From: Microbacterium sp. BH-3-3-3
Lineage (GTDB): Bacteria; Actinomycetota; Actinomycetes; Actinomycetales; Microbacteriaceae
NCBI RefSeq assembly: GCF_007679045.1
Contig: NZ_VEFS01000003.1
Location: 336,192 to 400,191 of the forward strand
Direction of reading: 5' to 3'
DNA length: 64,000 nucleotides
The notes below the pieces were generated by a model. It did no database searches. It was not told where the DNA came from and saw only the letters and a list, made by a program, of their open reading frames with translations. The position numbers and the translations under genes are program-made. Positions 27,184 through 36,512 of the stretch are shown here, in pieces. Positions within the stretch are counted from its first letter, which is position 1, and each line of letters begins with the position of its first letter.

Positions 27184-27252
27184 GGTTCGGGGCGGGATCT
27201 GTTTTGCGGGGCGCACAATTCACGCCCCGACATGCGGAATCCGCCCTGAACC
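27184..27252. repeat. Nested palindromic repeat, copy 2
   Basis: Second copy of the 69-bp nested palindrome, same orientation, separated from the first by 32 bp. The left outer arm has diverged (GATCTG in place of ATTCCG), while the right arm and inner CGGGGCG / CGCCCCG stem are kept. The pair resembles a REP/BIME arrangement. Confidence 0.75.
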
Positions 27253-27297
27253 GGAGAGAGGACCGCGAACCGCCGAGATCGCGAGCGGAGGGTCGGG

Positions 27298-28032
27298 TCA
27301 CCAGCGCCCGTGCGCCGCCGAGAGCACCGAGATCGCCGCGGCACCCGCGGTCGAGGTGCGCAGCACCGTGTCGCCCAGTCGCACGAGTCGAGCGCCGGCG
27401 TCGGCCAATGCCGAAAGCTCCTCGGGTGCGATGCCCCCCTCGGGGCCGACCACGAGCACGACGTCGCGCCCGTCGGAGGCTTCCGCCGCGACGGACGTGA
27501 GACGGTCGGATGCCGAGGGCTCCAGCACCAGCACGAGCGAGGTCTCGGCGAGACGCACGAGGTCGGCCGTGCGGGCCACCGTCTCGACCTCGGGGATCCA
27601 CGCCCGGTGCGCCTGCTTGGCCGCCTCGCGAACGATCGTGCGCCAGCGGGCGAGGCCCTTGTCGGCCTTCGCATCCCACCGCGAGACGCTGCGCGACGCC
27701 TGCCACGGCACGATCGCGTCGACGCCGAGCTCGGTCGCCGCCTGCACGGCGAGCTCGTCGCGGTCGCCCTTGGCCAGCGCCTGCACGAGAACGAAGCGCG
27801 GCGACGGCGCGGGTACGACCTCGCGGCCGGTCACCCGCACCTCGACCTGCTTCGGCGACGCCGCGGTGACGACGCCCGACAGCCAGGCTCCGCGGCCGTC
27901 GCCGAGCGTCACCGCCTCATCGACGCGCACGCGACGCACGGCGGCGGCGTGGTGCGCCTCGGATCCGGTGAGCTCGACGGTGTCGCCAGGCTGGGCGCCA
28001 CCCGCCTCGTCGGTGACGAAGTGCAGCGCCAC
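27298..28032 (-). CDS. rsmE: 16S rRNA (uracil(1498)-N(3))-methyltransferase
   Basis: A 244-residue SPOUT-class methyltransferase that methylates U1498 of 16S rRNA. The N-terminal PUA-like part (SEAHHAAAVRRVRVDEAV) leads to the knotted domain with VQALAKGDRDELAVQAATELGV, the SAM-binding loop VVGPEGGIAPEEL and LGDTVLRTSTAGAAAISVL. The GTG start follows the dnaJ stop by 2 nt, so it is co-translated with dnaJ. It ends about 45 nt before the nested repeats. Confidence 0.96.
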   Translation of the reverse strand: MALHFVTDEAGGAQPGDTVELTGSEAHHAAAVRRVRVDEAVTLGDGRGAWLSGVVTAASPKQVEVRVTGREVVPAPSPRFVLVQALAKGDRDELAVQAATELGVDAIVPWQASRSVSRWDAKADKGLARWRTIVREAAKQAHRAWIPEVETVARTADLVRLAETSLVLVLEPSASDRLTSVAAEASDGRDVVLVVGPEGGIAPEELSALADAGARLVRLGDTVLRTSTAGAAAISVLSAAHGRW

Positions 28033-28034
28033 GG

Positions 28035-29159
28035 TCAGTGCCGGAAGCGGTCGCGGAACTTGCTGAACATGCCCTGCTGGTGCTCGGCCAGGCGCGGCTT
28101 GGGAGCCTTGGTGCGCTTGGCGAACTCCTCGATGAGGGCGCGGTCGCGGTTGTCGAGGCGCGTGGGCGTCACCACGTGCACGCCGACCTTGAGGTCGCCG
28201 CGCTGGGTGCCGCGCAGCGGGGTGATTCCGCGGCCCTTGATAGTCAGCACGTCGCCCGACTGCACGCCGGGGCGCACTTCGAGGTCGACGCTTCCGTCGA
28301 GGGACTCGATCGTCGCGTTTGCTCCGAGGATGGCATCCGGCATCGACACCTCGAGGGTTGCGACGAGGTCGTCGCCCTCGCGGCTGAACGCCTCGTGAGC
28401 CTCGACGGTGATCTCGAGGTAGAGGTCGCCGTTGGGTCCGCCCGCGGGGCCGACCTCACCCGAACCGGGCAGCTGCAGGCGCAGGCCCGACTCGACGCCG
28501 GCGGGGATGTCGACCGAGACCGTGCGGCGCGCGCGCACGCGGCCCTGGCCCTGGCACGTTCCGCAGGGGTACGGGATCGTCGTGCCGTGGCCCTGGCACA
28601 CGGTGCAGGGGGCGCTGGTGACGACGTTGCCGAGCAGGCTGCGCACGGTGCGCTGCACGTGACCTGAGCCGTGGCAGATGTCGCAGGTGACCTCGCTCGT
28701 GCCGGGCTGCGTGCACGCGCCCTTGCAGGTCTCGCACAGCACCGCCGTGTCGACCTCGAGGTCGCGGTGGGCGCCGAAGACGACGTCGCCGAGCTGGAGC
28801 GTGACGCGCACGAGGGCGTCCTGTCCGCGCTCCCGGCGCGAGCGCGGACGGGGACCGCGACCGCCGCCGCCCGCTTGCGCGCCGCCGAAGAACGTCTCGA
28901 AGATGTCGCTGAAGCCGCCGAAGCCGGCTGCTCCCCCGCCACCGAACGGGCTCTGGTCGCCGCCCATGTCGTAGCGGCGGCGCTGCTCGGGGTCGCTCAG
29001 CACGTCGTAGGCGTGCGTGACGAGCTTGAAGCGCTCGGAGGCGTCTTCTCCCGGGTTGACGTCGGGGTGCAACTGGCGCGCCAGACGGCGGTACGCCTTC
29101 TTGATGTCTTCGGGGCTGGCGTCGCGTTCGACACCCAGGACCTCGTAGTGGTCAGCCAC
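28035..29159 (-). CDS. dnaJ: Chaperone protein DnaJ (hrcA-linked DnaJ2 type)
   Basis: A 374-residue Hsp40. The J domain has HPD at 31-33, followed by a Gly/Phe-rich linker (about 70-105). Four zinc-binding CxxCxGxG-type repeats span about 140-210 ([32 protein letters not shown]), then the substrate-binding C-terminal domains. It stimulates the DnaK ATPase. Linkage to hrcA marks it as the second DnaJ of actinobacteria, distinct from the one in the dnaK-grpE operon. The start is GTG, 61 nt after hrcA. Transcription probably comes from the CIRCE-controlled hrcA promoter. Confidence 0.96.
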   Translation of the reverse strand: MADHYEVLGVERDASPEDIKKAYRRLARQLHPDVNPGEDASERFKLVTHAYDVLSDPEQRRRYDMGGDQSPFGGGGAAGFGGFSDIFETFFGGAQAGGGGRGPRPRSRRERGQDALVRVTLQLGDVVFGAHRDLEVDTAVLCETCKGACTQPGTSEVTCDICHGSGHVQRTVRSLLGNVVTSAPCTVCQGHGTTIPYPCGTCQGQGRVRARRTVSVDIPAGVESGLRLQLPGSGEVGPAGGPNGDLYLEITVEAHEAFSREGDDLVATLEVSMPDAILGANATIESLDGSVDLEVRPGVQSGDVLTIKGRGITPLRGTQRGDLKVGVHVVTPTRLDNRDRALIEEFAKRTKAPKPRLAEHQQGMFSKFRDRFRH

Positions 29160-29220
29160 AATCGCCTTCCTGCCCGCTCACGCGGGGTTGTTCTCTTTGG
29201 GGTGCTCGATCTCTCGAAAG

Positions 29221-30261
29221 TCAACGAGAGCTGTCGTCGTCTTCGAGCATCCGGGTCAGATAGTGCGCGACGGCACGGACCGCCGCGAGGTTCGAGGAGT
29301 AGTCCATGCGCATGGGACCCAGGAGTCCGACGCGCGCGCCTCCGCTGGAGCCGTCGTAGCGGCTGGCGAGCACCGAGGCCTCGACGAGGCCGAACGGCTC
29401 GTTCTCCCGCCCGATGCTGGCCGACAGGCCCTGCTCGTCGGCGACCATCTCGCTCATGAGGCGCAGCAGCGTCACCTGCTCTTCGATGGCCTCGAGCAGC
29501 GGGTAGATGCTGCCGCGGAAGTCCTGCTCGCGCTTGGCGAGCGTCGCGGCACCGGCCATGACGAGGCGATCCTGCCGGAACTCCTCGAGTTCTTCGCCGA
29601 CCACGCGCAGCACGGCGTCGGCGAGGGCGTCGACGACGACCCCGGGGCGGGGGCCGTCGGCCAGGGCCGCGGCCACCTGCTGGGAGCTGTCGGCGACGCT
29701 GCGGCCAACCAGCAGACCGCTCACGCGGGCCCGCAGCTGGGTGACGTCGGCCTCGCTCGGCTCGACGGGCACGAACGAGATGCGCTGCGAGACACGGCCG
29801 GTGTCGGTCACGAGGATCACCAGCACGCGGGGGCCGCCGAGGGCGACGAGCTCGACGTGCGAGACGTTGGCCCGCGCGAACGAGGGGTACTGCACGATCG
29901 CGACCTGACCGGTCAGTTGGGTGAGTGCGCGCACCGTGCGGGCGAGGAGGTCGTCGAGGTCGCCGGCCTCGTCGAGGAACGACGTGATGGCGCTGCGCTG
30001 TGCACCCGAGAGCGGACGGAGCTCGGCGAGGTGGTCGACGAACACGCGGTAGCCCTTGTCGGTGGGCACGCGCCCCGACGAGGTGTGCGGGGCGACGATG
30101 AGGTCTTCGTCTTCGAGCAGGGCCATGTCGTTGCGGATCGTCGCGGCCGACACCCCGAAGGCGTGGCGCTCGACGATGGCTTTGCTGCCGACCGGCTCAC
30201 GCGTGTCGACGTAGTCCTGCACGATCGCGCGGAGCACCTGAAGGCCACGTTCCGACACCAT
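29221..30261 (-). CDS. hrcA: Heat-inducible transcription repressor HrcA
   Basis: A 346-residue repressor of class I heat-shock genes. The N-terminal winged helix carries VSERGLQVLRAIVQDYVDTREPVGSKAI and AATIRNDMALLEDEDLI (about 2-65), followed by the dimerisation and inserted domain (PHTSSGRVPTDKGYRVFVD). It binds the CIRCE operator, and a clear CIRCE lies directly upstream of its ATG, so it is autoregulated. dnaJ follows. HrcA activity normally depends on GroEL; those genes are outside this window. Confidence 0.97.
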   Translation of the reverse strand: MVSERGLQVLRAIVQDYVDTREPVGSKAIVERHAFGVSAATIRNDMALLEDEDLIVAPHTSSGRVPTDKGYRVFVDHLAELRPLSGAQRSAITSFLDEAGDLDDLLARTVRALTQLTGQVAIVQYPSFARANVSHVELVALGGPRVLVILVTDTGRVSQRISFVPVEPSEADVTQLRARVSGLLVGRSVADSSQQVAAALADGPRPGVVVDALADAVLRVVGEELEEFRQDRLVMAGAATLAKREQDFRGSIYPLLEAIEEQVTLLRLMSEMVADEQGLSASIGRENEPFGLVEASVLASRYDGSSGGARVGLLGPMRMDYSSNLAAVRAVAHYLTRMLEDDDSSR

Positions 30262-30277
30262 GCGATGCTCCTCCCGT

Positions 30278-30304
30278 CTGGCACTCGCGTCTCTTGAGTG
30301 CCAA
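30278..30304. promoter_or_regulatory. CIRCE operator (HrcA binding site)
   Basis: Inverted repeat TGGCACTC-N9-GAGTGCCA, 17 nt upstream of the hrcA ATG. It matches the CIRCE consensus TTAGCACTC-N9-GAGTGCTAA with G/C-shifted ends. A TAGAAT -10-like box (30304-30309, minus) abuts it, so HrcA would block the promoter. Confidence 0.92.
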
Positions 30305-30374
30305 TTCTACGGGATAGCCCCGACACTGCGCCGGGCGGCTCGCGGAGGCCGCCGCGGGAGCGCCCGCGCGACGC

Positions 30375-31592
30375 TCAGACCGTGAGCGCCCGCACCACGG
30401 CGTCGGCGAGCAGGCGTCCGCGCCGGGTCAGCACGATGCGCCCGCGCACGGCATCCGCCCCCTCGATCAACCCGTCGGCGATGAGCGCGGCGACATTCTT
30501 GCGGCCCTCGCCGAGGATCTCCGACACCGCCAGACCCTCGCGGATGCGGCTGCGCAGCAGCACCGACTCCAGCCGACGCGCGGTCTCGTCGGGGCGCTCC
30601 CGCGCGGCCGCGGGCGACTCGACGGCGGCGAGGCGTTGGGCGTAGGCGGCGGGGTGCTTGACGTTCCACCAGCGCAGCCCCGCGACGTGGCTGTGCGCGC
30701 CCGGCCCGAAGCCCCACCAGTCGGTCCCCCGCCAGTACGCGAGGTTGTGGCGCGAGCGGTGCTCGACGCCGCGCGACCAGTTCGACACCTCGTACCAGTC
30801 GTAGCCGGCGGCGGCGAGCAGGTCGTCGGCGAGCTCGTACATGTCGGCCTGCAGGTCGTCGGAGGGCTCAGCGACCACGCCGGAGCGGATCTGGCGAGCG
30901 AGCTTGGTGCCGTCCTCGACGATCAGCGCGTAGGCCGAGATGTGGTCGGGTTCAAGGGCCGTGGCCGCCTCGAGAGAGGCGCGCCAGTCGTCGAGCGACT
31001 CCCCCGGCGCGCCGTAGATGAGGTCGAGCGAGACGTCGAGACCCGCGCGTCGGGCCGCGGCGACGGCCGTGGCCACGTTGGCGGGATCGTGCGTGCGGTC
31101 GAGGGCGGCGAGCACGTGCGGCCGGGCCGACTGCATGCCGATCGACAGGCGGTTCACGCCGGCGTCGGCGAGGGTGCGCGCCATGGCGTCGTCGACCGTG
31201 TCGGGGTTGGCCTCGACCGTGACCTCGGCGTCGTCGCGGATGCCGAACTCCCCGCGCACCGCGTCGAGCATGCGCGCCAGATCCCCCGGCGGCAGCAGGG
31301 TGGGCGTGCCTCCCCCGAAGAAGACGGTGGATGCCGAGCGGCGACCGCCCGCGGCATCCATCACTGCCCCCGCCAGACGTACCTCGGCGTTCAGCGTGTC
31401 GGCGAAGTCGTCTTGCCGGGCGCCGCGCAACTCACTGGCGCTGTAGGTGTTGAAGTCGCAGTACCCGCACCGCACGCGGCAGAACGGCACGTGCAGATAG
31501 ACACCGAAGTCGGCGGTGGGGTCGATCTCGAGGTCGGCGGGCAGGCGTCCGTCGGCGGGGGCCGGGTCTCCGAGCGGGAGCGGACCGCCCAT
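30375..31592 (-). CDS. hemW: Radical SAM family heme chaperone HemW
   Basis: A 405-residue radical SAM protein of the HemW/HemN-like group. The cluster motif CRVRCGYC supplies C38, C42 and C45. Further signatures are STVFFGGGTPTLLP, EVTVEANPDTVD, NRLSIGMQSARPHVL, and the C-terminal HemN domain (about 285-400). The anaerobic coproporphyrinogen oxidase HemN carries an extra cysteine after the cluster (CxxxCxxCxC), which is replaced here by Phe, so heme trafficking is the more likely role. The ATG shares its A with the stop of the DUF1990 gene. The frame upstream of 31592 is non-coding in appearance. Confidence 0.93.
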   Translation of the reverse strand: MGGPLPLGDPAPADGRLPADLEIDPTADFGVYLHVPFCRVRCGYCDFNTYSASELRGARQDDFADTLNAEVRLAGAVMDAAGGRRSASTVFFGGGTPTLLPPGDLARMLDAVRGEFGIRDDAEVTVEANPDTVDDAMARTLADAGVNRLSIGMQSARPHVLAALDRTHDPANVATAVAAARRAGLDVSLDLIYGAPGESLDDWRASLEAATALEPDHISAYALIVEDGTKLARQIRSGVVAEPSDDLQADMYELADDLLAAAGYDWYEVSNWSRGVEHRSRHNLAYWRGTDWWGFGPGAHSHVAGLRWWNVKHPAAYAQRLAAVESPAAARERPDETARRLESVLLRSRIREGLAVSEILGEGRKNVAALIADGLIEGADAVRGRIVLTRRGRLLADAVVRALTV

Positions 31593-32236
31593 CAGGACGA
31601 GTACAGCGGCGAGATCGCGCGCAGGTAGCGAGCGAACAGCGCCTTGCGCCGACGGCGCACGCGGCTCGTGAACAGGCGGTACGACGGGGCCGTGGGCCGG
31701 TCGAAGGCGCGCACGACGAACCACACCTCGTCGTTGTCGCGCCACTCGACCGCGAACAGCTCCTCGCCGCTGACGATCGAGTGTCCGACGGTGCCGAGGA
31801 TGAAGCCGACACGACGGGGCTCTTCGAAGACCGAGATCACGCGCAGCTCGGCATCGGCGCGGTGGCCGTCGACCTTGCCGTGCAGACGGACTCCGGCGCC
31901 GGGGCTGACGAACGGGGTGCCGTCGGCGGCGAAGCGCTGCTCGGCCTCGAGGCTCGAGGGGGCCACGGGGGCACCGTCAGCGTCGAAACCCACCCCCGAG
32001 TACCCCGCGTTGGCCGCGGGGCGCACGTCGGTGATGCTCAGTTCTCCGGTGCGCAGCGGCGCCCACGACAGCAGCAGCTCGCCGGCGGCGGCGAAGCGCT
32101 CTTCGCCGCTGCCGATGCGCCACGAGTCCTCGGCCGGCACGGAGTGCTCGGGCGGGTACTGCATGAGGTCGTGCGCCTGGGTGGCGCCGACGGCTGCGTA
32201 GTCGACCGTGTCATCGGTGAAACTCTGCCTGCGCAT
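31592..32236 (-). CDS. DUF1990 family protein
   Basis: A 214-residue protein of the DUF1990 family, seen in actinobacteria and plants and structurally linked to lipid- or START-like binding folds. Family features are the DTVDYAAVGAT start, the EERFAAAGELLLSWAPLRTG segment, and GFILGTVGHSIVSGEELFAVEW near residue 150-170. There is no signal peptide and the C-terminus is basic (RVRRRRKALFARYL). GAGAGGGG lies 7 nt before the ATG. It sits between lepA and hemW with a 1-nt overlap to hemW, so co-expression is likely, though no functional link is known. Confidence 0.9.
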   Translation of the reverse strand: MRRQSFTDDTVDYAAVGATQAHDLMQYPPEHSVPAEDSWRIGSGEERFAAAGELLLSWAPLRTGELSITDVRPAANAGYSGVGFDADGAPVAPSSLEAEQRFAADGTPFVSPGAGVRLHGKVDGHRADAELRVISVFEEPRRVGFILGTVGHSIVSGEELFAVEWRDNDEVWFVVRAFDRPTAPSYRLFTSRVRRRRKALFARYLRAISPLYSS

Positions 32237-32261
32237 GGCTCACCCCTCTCGGTGTGGTGCG

Positions 32262-34106
32262 TTACTTCTTGGTCTCGACGTCGCCCGACAGGGCGGCGAT
32301 GAACGCCTCCTGCGGCACCTCGACACGGCCCACCATCTTCATGCGCTTCTTGCCCTCTTTCTGCTTTTCGAGGAGCTTGCGCTTTCGGGTGATGTCACCG
32401 CCGTAGCACTTGGCGAGGACGTCCTTGCGGATCGCGCGGATCGTCTCGCGCGCGATGATGCGCGCGCCGATCGCGGCCTGGATGGGCACTTCGAACTGCT
32501 GGCGCGGGATGAGCTTGCGCAGACGCTCGGCCATGAGCGTGCCGTAGGCGTAAGCCTTCTCGCGGTGCACGATCGAGCTGAACGCGTCGACCTTGTCGCC
32601 CTGCAGCAGGATGTCGACCTTGACCAGGTCGGCGGTCTGCTGGCCGGCGGGTTCGTAATCGAGGCTCGCGTAGCCCTGCGTGCGGCTCTTGAGGTGGTCG
32701 AAGAAGTCGAACACGATCTCGCCGAGGGGCATGTGGTAGCGGAGCTCCACGCGGTCTTCGCTGAGGTACTCCATGCCCAGCAGGGTGCCGCGACGCGTCT
32801 GGCAGAGCTCCATCACGGTACCGACGTAGTCCTTGGGCAGCAGGATGCCGACCTTGACGATCGGCTCCGACACCGAGGCGACGCGACCGTCGGGGTATTC
32901 GCTGGGGTTGGTGACCGAGACCGTCTCGCCGGTGTCGGTGGTGACCTCGTAGGTCACCGAGGGAGCGGTGGTGATGAGGTCGAGGTCGAACTCGCGCGAC
33001 AGGCGCTCGGTGATGATCTCGAGGTGCAGCAGACCGAGGAAGCCGCAGCGGAAACCGAAGCCCAGGGCGACCGAGGTCTCGGGCTCGTACTGCAGCGACG
33101 CGTCGGAGAGCTTGAGCTTGTCGAGCGCTTCGCGCAGCTCGGCGTAGTCGCTGCCGTCGATCGGATAGATGCCCGAGAAGACCATGGGCTTGGGGTCGGT
33201 GTACCCGGGCAGCGCTTCGGTCGCGGGCTTGCGGTGCGTGGTGATCGTGTCGCCGACCTTCGACTGGCGCACGTCTTTCACGCCCGTGATGAGGTAGCCG
33301 ACCTCGCCCACGCCGAGACCCTTGGTCGGAACCGGCTCGGGGCTCGAGACGCCGATCTCGAGGGCCTCGTGCGTCGCCCCCGTCGACATCATCTGCAGGC
33401 GCTCGCGCGGCTGCAACGACCCGTCGATCATGCGGACGTAGGTGACGACGCCGCGGTAAGCGTCGTACACGGAGTCGAAGATCATCGCGCGGGCCGGGGC
33501 GTCGGCCGTGCCGACGGGGGCGGGGATCTTCTCGACGATGAGGTCGAGCAGCTCCTCGACGCCCATGCCGGTCTTGCCGCTGACGCGCAGCACGTCGGCG
33601 GGGTCGCCGCCGATGAGGCCGGCGAGCTCGGCGGCGTACTTGTCGGGGTCGGCGGCGGGAAGATCGATCTTGTTCAGCACCGGGATGATCGTCAGATCGT
33701 TCTCGAGCGCGAGGTAGAGATTGGCGAGGGTCTGCGCCTCGATGCCCTGAGCCGCGTCGACGAGCAGGATCGCTCCCTCGCACGCCGCCAGCGACCGGCT
33801 GACCTCGTAGGTGAAGTCGACGTGACCGGGCGTGTCGATCATGTTCAGGGCGAACGTGCCGTCACTGGTGGACCACGGCATCCGCACCGCCTGCGACTTG
33901 ATCGTGATACCGCGTTCGCGCTCGATGTCCATGCGGTCGAGATACTGCGCGCGCATATCGCGGTCGCTGACGACGCCGGTGATCTGCAGCATGCGGTCGG
34001 CCAACGTCGACTTGCCGTGGTCGATGTGAGCGATGATGCAGAAGTTGCGGATCTGCTCCGGCGGAGTGGCAGACGGCTCGAGGGGCTTCAGGGCGCGCGG
34101 TGACAT
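32262..34106 (-). CDS. lepA: Elongation factor 4 (LepA)
   Basis: A 614-residue translational GTPase that acts on stalled or mis-translocated ribosomes. G1 is [10 protein letters not shown]3 is DTPGHVDF and G4 is NKID. Domain II, the EF-G-like domains III and V, and the unique LepA C-terminal domain (ending near [17 protein letters not shown]) are all present. Length matches the family (about 600). A TAGAAT box lies 9 nt before the ATG. The C-terminal 15 residues beyond the family core are short and typical of actinobacteria. DUF1990 and hemW genes follow on the same strand. Confidence 0.98.
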   Translation of the reverse strand: MSPRALKPLEPSATPPEQIRNFCIIAHIDHGKSTLADRMLQITGVVSDRDMRAQYLDRMDIERERGITIKSQAVRMPWSTSDGTFALNMIDTPGHVDFTYEVSRSLAACEGAILLVDAAQGIEAQTLANLYLALENDLTIIPVLNKIDLPAADPDKYAAELAGLIGGDPADVLRVSGKTGMGVEELLDLIVEKIPAPVGTADAPARAMIFDSVYDAYRGVVTYVRMIDGSLQPRERLQMMSTGATHEALEIGVSSPEPVPTKGLGVGEVGYLITGVKDVRQSKVGDTITTHRKPATEALPGYTDPKPMVFSGIYPIDGSDYAELREALDKLKLSDASLQYEPETSVALGFGFRCGFLGLLHLEIITERLSREFDLDLITTAPSVTYEVTTDTGETVSVTNPSEYPDGRVASVSEPIVKVGILLPKDYVGTVMELCQTRRGTLLGMEYLSEDRVELRYHMPLGEIVFDFFDHLKSRTQGYASLDYEPAGQQTADLVKVDILLQGDKVDAFSSIVHREKAYAYGTLMAERLRKLIPRQQFEVPIQAAIGARIIARETIRAIRKDVLAKCYGGDITRKRKLLEKQKEGKKRMKMVGRVEVPQEAFIAALSGDVETKK

Positions 34107-34180
34107 GTTCCGTCGATTCTACGGTGGTGCGCCGACATCGCCGTCCGCGAGCGCTCAGGCTCTCGGCATCCGGAGCCTTT

Positions 34181-34186
34181 TACAGT
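34181..34186 (+). promoter_or_regulatory. Leaderless-type -10 box of the alpha/beta hydrolase gene
   Basis: TACAGT ends 7 nt before the ATG at 34194. The nearest purine-rich stretch is further upstream, so transcription probably starts at the ATG. Confidence 0.5.
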
Positions 34187-34193
34187 GGATGCC

Positions 34194-34919
34194 ATGACGG
34201 TCCAGGTCGTGCTCGTGCACGGCATCCGCACGTCGGCGACCATGTGGCGCGCGCAGGTCGCGTACCTGGAAGAACGCGGCACCCCCGTCACCGCCGTCGA
34301 CCTGCCGGGGCACGGAACCCGCCGCGGCGAGGAGTTCACGCTCGACGAGGCGTTCGCGACGATCGATCGGGCGGTTCGGGATGCCGCCTCCCGCGGCCCC
34401 GTGCTGCTCGTCGGGCACTCGATGGGCGGTCTGCTGTCGATCGCCTACACCGGGAGCCAGGACGCTCCCCCGGTCGCGGGTTTCGTGGCGGCATCCTGCA
34501 CCTCTCTCCCCCGCGGGATCGGACTCGCCGCCTACCGTTTCCTCGCCCGACGGTTCGACAGCCTGCCCGACCGCGGCCTCGGCCTCACCAATCGGGTGCT
34601 CGACCGCACGCTCCCTGCCGAGACGCGCCCGGATTTCGGAGCCGGCGGCTACGCGTTCGACGCGCAAGACACCGCTCTCGCGTCGCTGTCGGTGCTCGAT
34701 CTTCTGACGGCGCTGCGCCGGATCGACGTGCCGCTCTGGTTCGTCAACGGGCAGTGGGACCAGCTGCGCATGAACGAGAAGCTGTTCACCACGATCGCTC
34801 CGGATGCCGAGCTCATCGTCGTCCCGCGCACGACCCACCTCGTGACGGCGATGCGGCCGCGCGTCTTCAACGCCGTGCTGAACGTGGCGCTCACAACGGT
34901 CGAAGCCTCGACCTGTTAG
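34194..34919 (+). CDS. Alpha/beta hydrolase
   Basis: A 241-residue alpha/beta hydrolase. The oxyanion HG motif is [12 protein letters not shown] (7-18), the nucleophile elbow is VGHSMGGL with Ser76, and the acid and base residues are probably Asp in NGQWDQ and His in PRTTHLV near the C-terminus. Substrate is unknown; small esterases, lipases and lactonases share this layout. The ATG at 34194 is preferred over an in-frame GTG at 34185, because a TACAGT box spans 34181-34186. It appears monocistronic. Its stop overlaps a TAGACT sequence that may serve rpsT. Confidence 0.88.
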   Translation: MTVQVVLVHGIRTSATMWRAQVAYLEERGTPVTAVDLPGHGTRRGEEFTLDEAFATIDRAVRDAASRGPVLLVGHSMGGLLSIAYTGSQDAPPVAGFVAASCTSLPRGIGLAAYRFLARRFDSLPDRGLGLTNRVLDRTLPAETRPDFGAGGYAFDAQDTALASLSVLDLLTALRRIDVPLWFVNGQWDQLRMNEKLFTTIAPDAELIVVPRTTHLVTAMRPRVFNAVLNVALTTVEASTC

Positions 34920-34922
34920 ACT
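34917..34922 (+). promoter_or_regulatory. Possible -10 box for rpsT
   Basis: TAGACT lies about 112 nt upstream of rpsT, overlapping the end of the hydrolase gene. No good -35 is seen. A leader of about 105 nt would result, as is common for autoregulated ribosomal protein genes. Confidence 0.35.
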
Positions 34923-35034
34923 CGCTTCTTGGCTTGCGTGTGGGGTTTTTCCCGACCTCCACGATCGCCGGTGCAGCGCCCCTCTACCGCTCGCCCGGCA
35001 CTTCCAACACTCACTCAAACGAAAGACCGTCGAC

Positions 35035-35295
35035 GTGGCGAATATCAAGTCGCAGATCAAGCGCAACAAGACCAACGAGAAGGCGCGCGAGCGCAACAAG
35101 GCCGTCAAGAGCGAGCTGCGCACGCACGTGCGTCGCACCCGCGAGGCCGTGCTGGCCGGAGACAAGGCGGCCGCCGAGAAGGCGCTCGTCACCGCCGGCA
35201 AGAAGCTCGACAAGGCCGTGAGCAAGGGTGTCATCCACCAGAACCAGGCCGCGAACCGCAAGTCGGCCATCGCGAAGCAGGTCGCCGCTCTCTGA
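35035..35295 (+). CDS. rpsT: 30S ribosomal protein S20
   Basis: An 86-residue basic protein with the S20 signature [28 protein letters not shown] (quoted here only in outline: Lys/Arg-rich first helix) and the C-terminal [21 protein letters not shown]. It binds 16S rRNA early in 30S assembly. The start is GTG at 35035, with GAAAGA about 8 nt upstream. It stands alone, opposite in strand to lepA and holA as is usual, and is followed by a strong terminator. Confidence 0.97.
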   Translation: MANIKSQIKRNKTNEKARERNKAVKSELRTHVRRTREAVLAGDKAAAEKALVTAGKKLDKAVSKGVIHQNQAANRKSAIAKQVAAL

Positions 35296-35313
35296 GCCGC
35301 AGCTCTTTTCGAC

Positions 35314-35342
35314 AGCCCGTCCCGCACTGCGCGGGGCGGGCT
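35314..35342 (+). terminator. Intrinsic terminator of rpsT
   Basis: A 12-bp stem (35314-35325 with 35331-35342, one G-T pair) with an ACTGC loop, followed by TCGTCGTTT, 18 nt after the rpsT stop. Confidence 0.88.
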
Positions 35343-35462
35343 TCGTCGTTTCCGGGGTGGTCGCGGCTGTGCCCGACGGCGGGACTTTTCATCGACACGC
35401 CGACGCTGGCCGGCAGTCGACCGGCGTGGACCGTCTGAGGCGGGGCCGGGCCGCCGTCGCGA

Positions 35463-36500
35463 TCAGTCGCCGAAGGGCGCGCGGGTGGCGATGATCGTGA
35501 TCATGCGTTCGAGCGCGAACACGGCGTCGCGCGAGGCGCCCTTGACCTCGGCGTCGGCGCGGGCGGTGGCGTGGATCGCCATGCCGAGGGTGTTGCCGGT
35601 CCAGCCGACGAGGTCGCGCCGCGCGCGGTCGACCTGCCAGTCCTTCATGCCGAGTCGCTGAGCGAGCATCGACGACGACTCGCGGCTGCCGGCGACACGG
35701 GCCATCGTGCGCAGCTTCATCGCGACGGCGGCGACGAGCGGCACGGGGTCGGCTCCGGATGCCAGGGCGTGACGCAGCGCGAGCAGTGCGGGCCCGTAGT
35801 GGCCGGCGATGGCGGTGTCGGCGACGGTGAACGCCGAGGTCTCGACGCGACCGCCGTAGTACCGCTCGACGATGCGTTCGTCGATGTCGCCCGGGACGTC
35901 GGCGATGAGCTGCTGGCACGCCGCGGCGAGTTCGGTGAGGTCGTCGGCGAAGGCCGAGACGAGCGAGCGCAGGGCGACCGGCGCGATGCGCTTGCCCGCG
36001 GTCTTGAACTCGCCGACGGCGAAGTCGAACCGGTCGGAGTCGCGCTTGACGGCGGGGCACGCGATCTCGATGCCGCCGCCCTGGCCCGCGCGGATGCCGT
36101 CGAGCAGCTTCTTCCCGCGCACGCTCGCCCCGGTGTGGCGCAGCACGACGGTCGCGCCCTCTTGCGTCTGCGAGAGATACGAGACGGCTTCGCTGAGGAA
36201 GGTGTCGCTGCACTTCTCGACGCCGGTGACGCGCACGAGCCGCGGCTCGCCGAACAGCGACGGGGAGGTGACGGAGAGCAGGGTGCCCGCGGTGTAGTCG
36301 TCGGCGCGGATGTCGGTGACCTCGAGGCTGGGGTCTTCGCTCTTGAGCATTGCGCGGATGCCGGCCGTCGCGCGCTCGGCGCACACCTCTTCGGGACCCG
36401 AGACGAGCACGATCGGTGCGGGCTGCGGACTGCGCCACGATACCTGCGGAATGGCCGACTTCGCCTTGGCGGGGGCGGAGCGTCGGGGAGCCGGAGTCAC
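35463..36500 (-). CDS. holA: DNA polymerase III subunit delta
   Basis: A 345-residue clamp-loader delta subunit that opens the beta sliding clamp. The N-terminal AAA-like part has IVLVSGPEEVCAERA and SLFGEPRLVRVTGVEK, while the helical C-terminal domain covers about 205-340. A proline- and alanine-rich stretch of some 25 residues precedes the core. The GTG at 36500 is preceded by TAGGCT-N6, which suggests a leaderless mRNA. A second frame, that of comEC, stays open right through this gene, but codon pattern and protein conservation support holA as the coding frame here. Confidence 0.94.
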   Translation of the reverse strand: MTPAPRRSAPAKAKSAIPQVSWRSPQPAPIVLVSGPEEVCAERATAGIRAMLKSEDPSLEVTDIRADDYTAGTLLSVTSPSLFGEPRLVRVTGVEKCSDTFLSEAVSYLSQTQEGATVVLRHTGASVRGKKLLDGIRAGQGGGIEIACPAVKRDSDRFDFAVGEFKTAGKRIAPVALRSLVSAFADDLTELAAACQQLIADVPGDIDERIVERYYGGRVETSAFTVADTAIAGHYGPALLALRHALASGADPVPLVAAVAMKLRTMARVAGSRESSSMLAQRLGMKDWQVDRARRDLVGWTGNTLGMAIHATARADAEVKGASRDAVFALERMITIIATRAPFGD

Positions 36501-36506
36501 TCCCCC

Positions 36507-36512
36507 AGCCTA
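36507..36512 (-). promoter_or_regulatory. Leaderless-type -10 box of holA
   Basis: TAGGCT on the minus strand ends 6 nt before the holA GTG. The TAG of this box is also the first stop codon in one of the two frames next to comEC. Confidence 0.5.
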
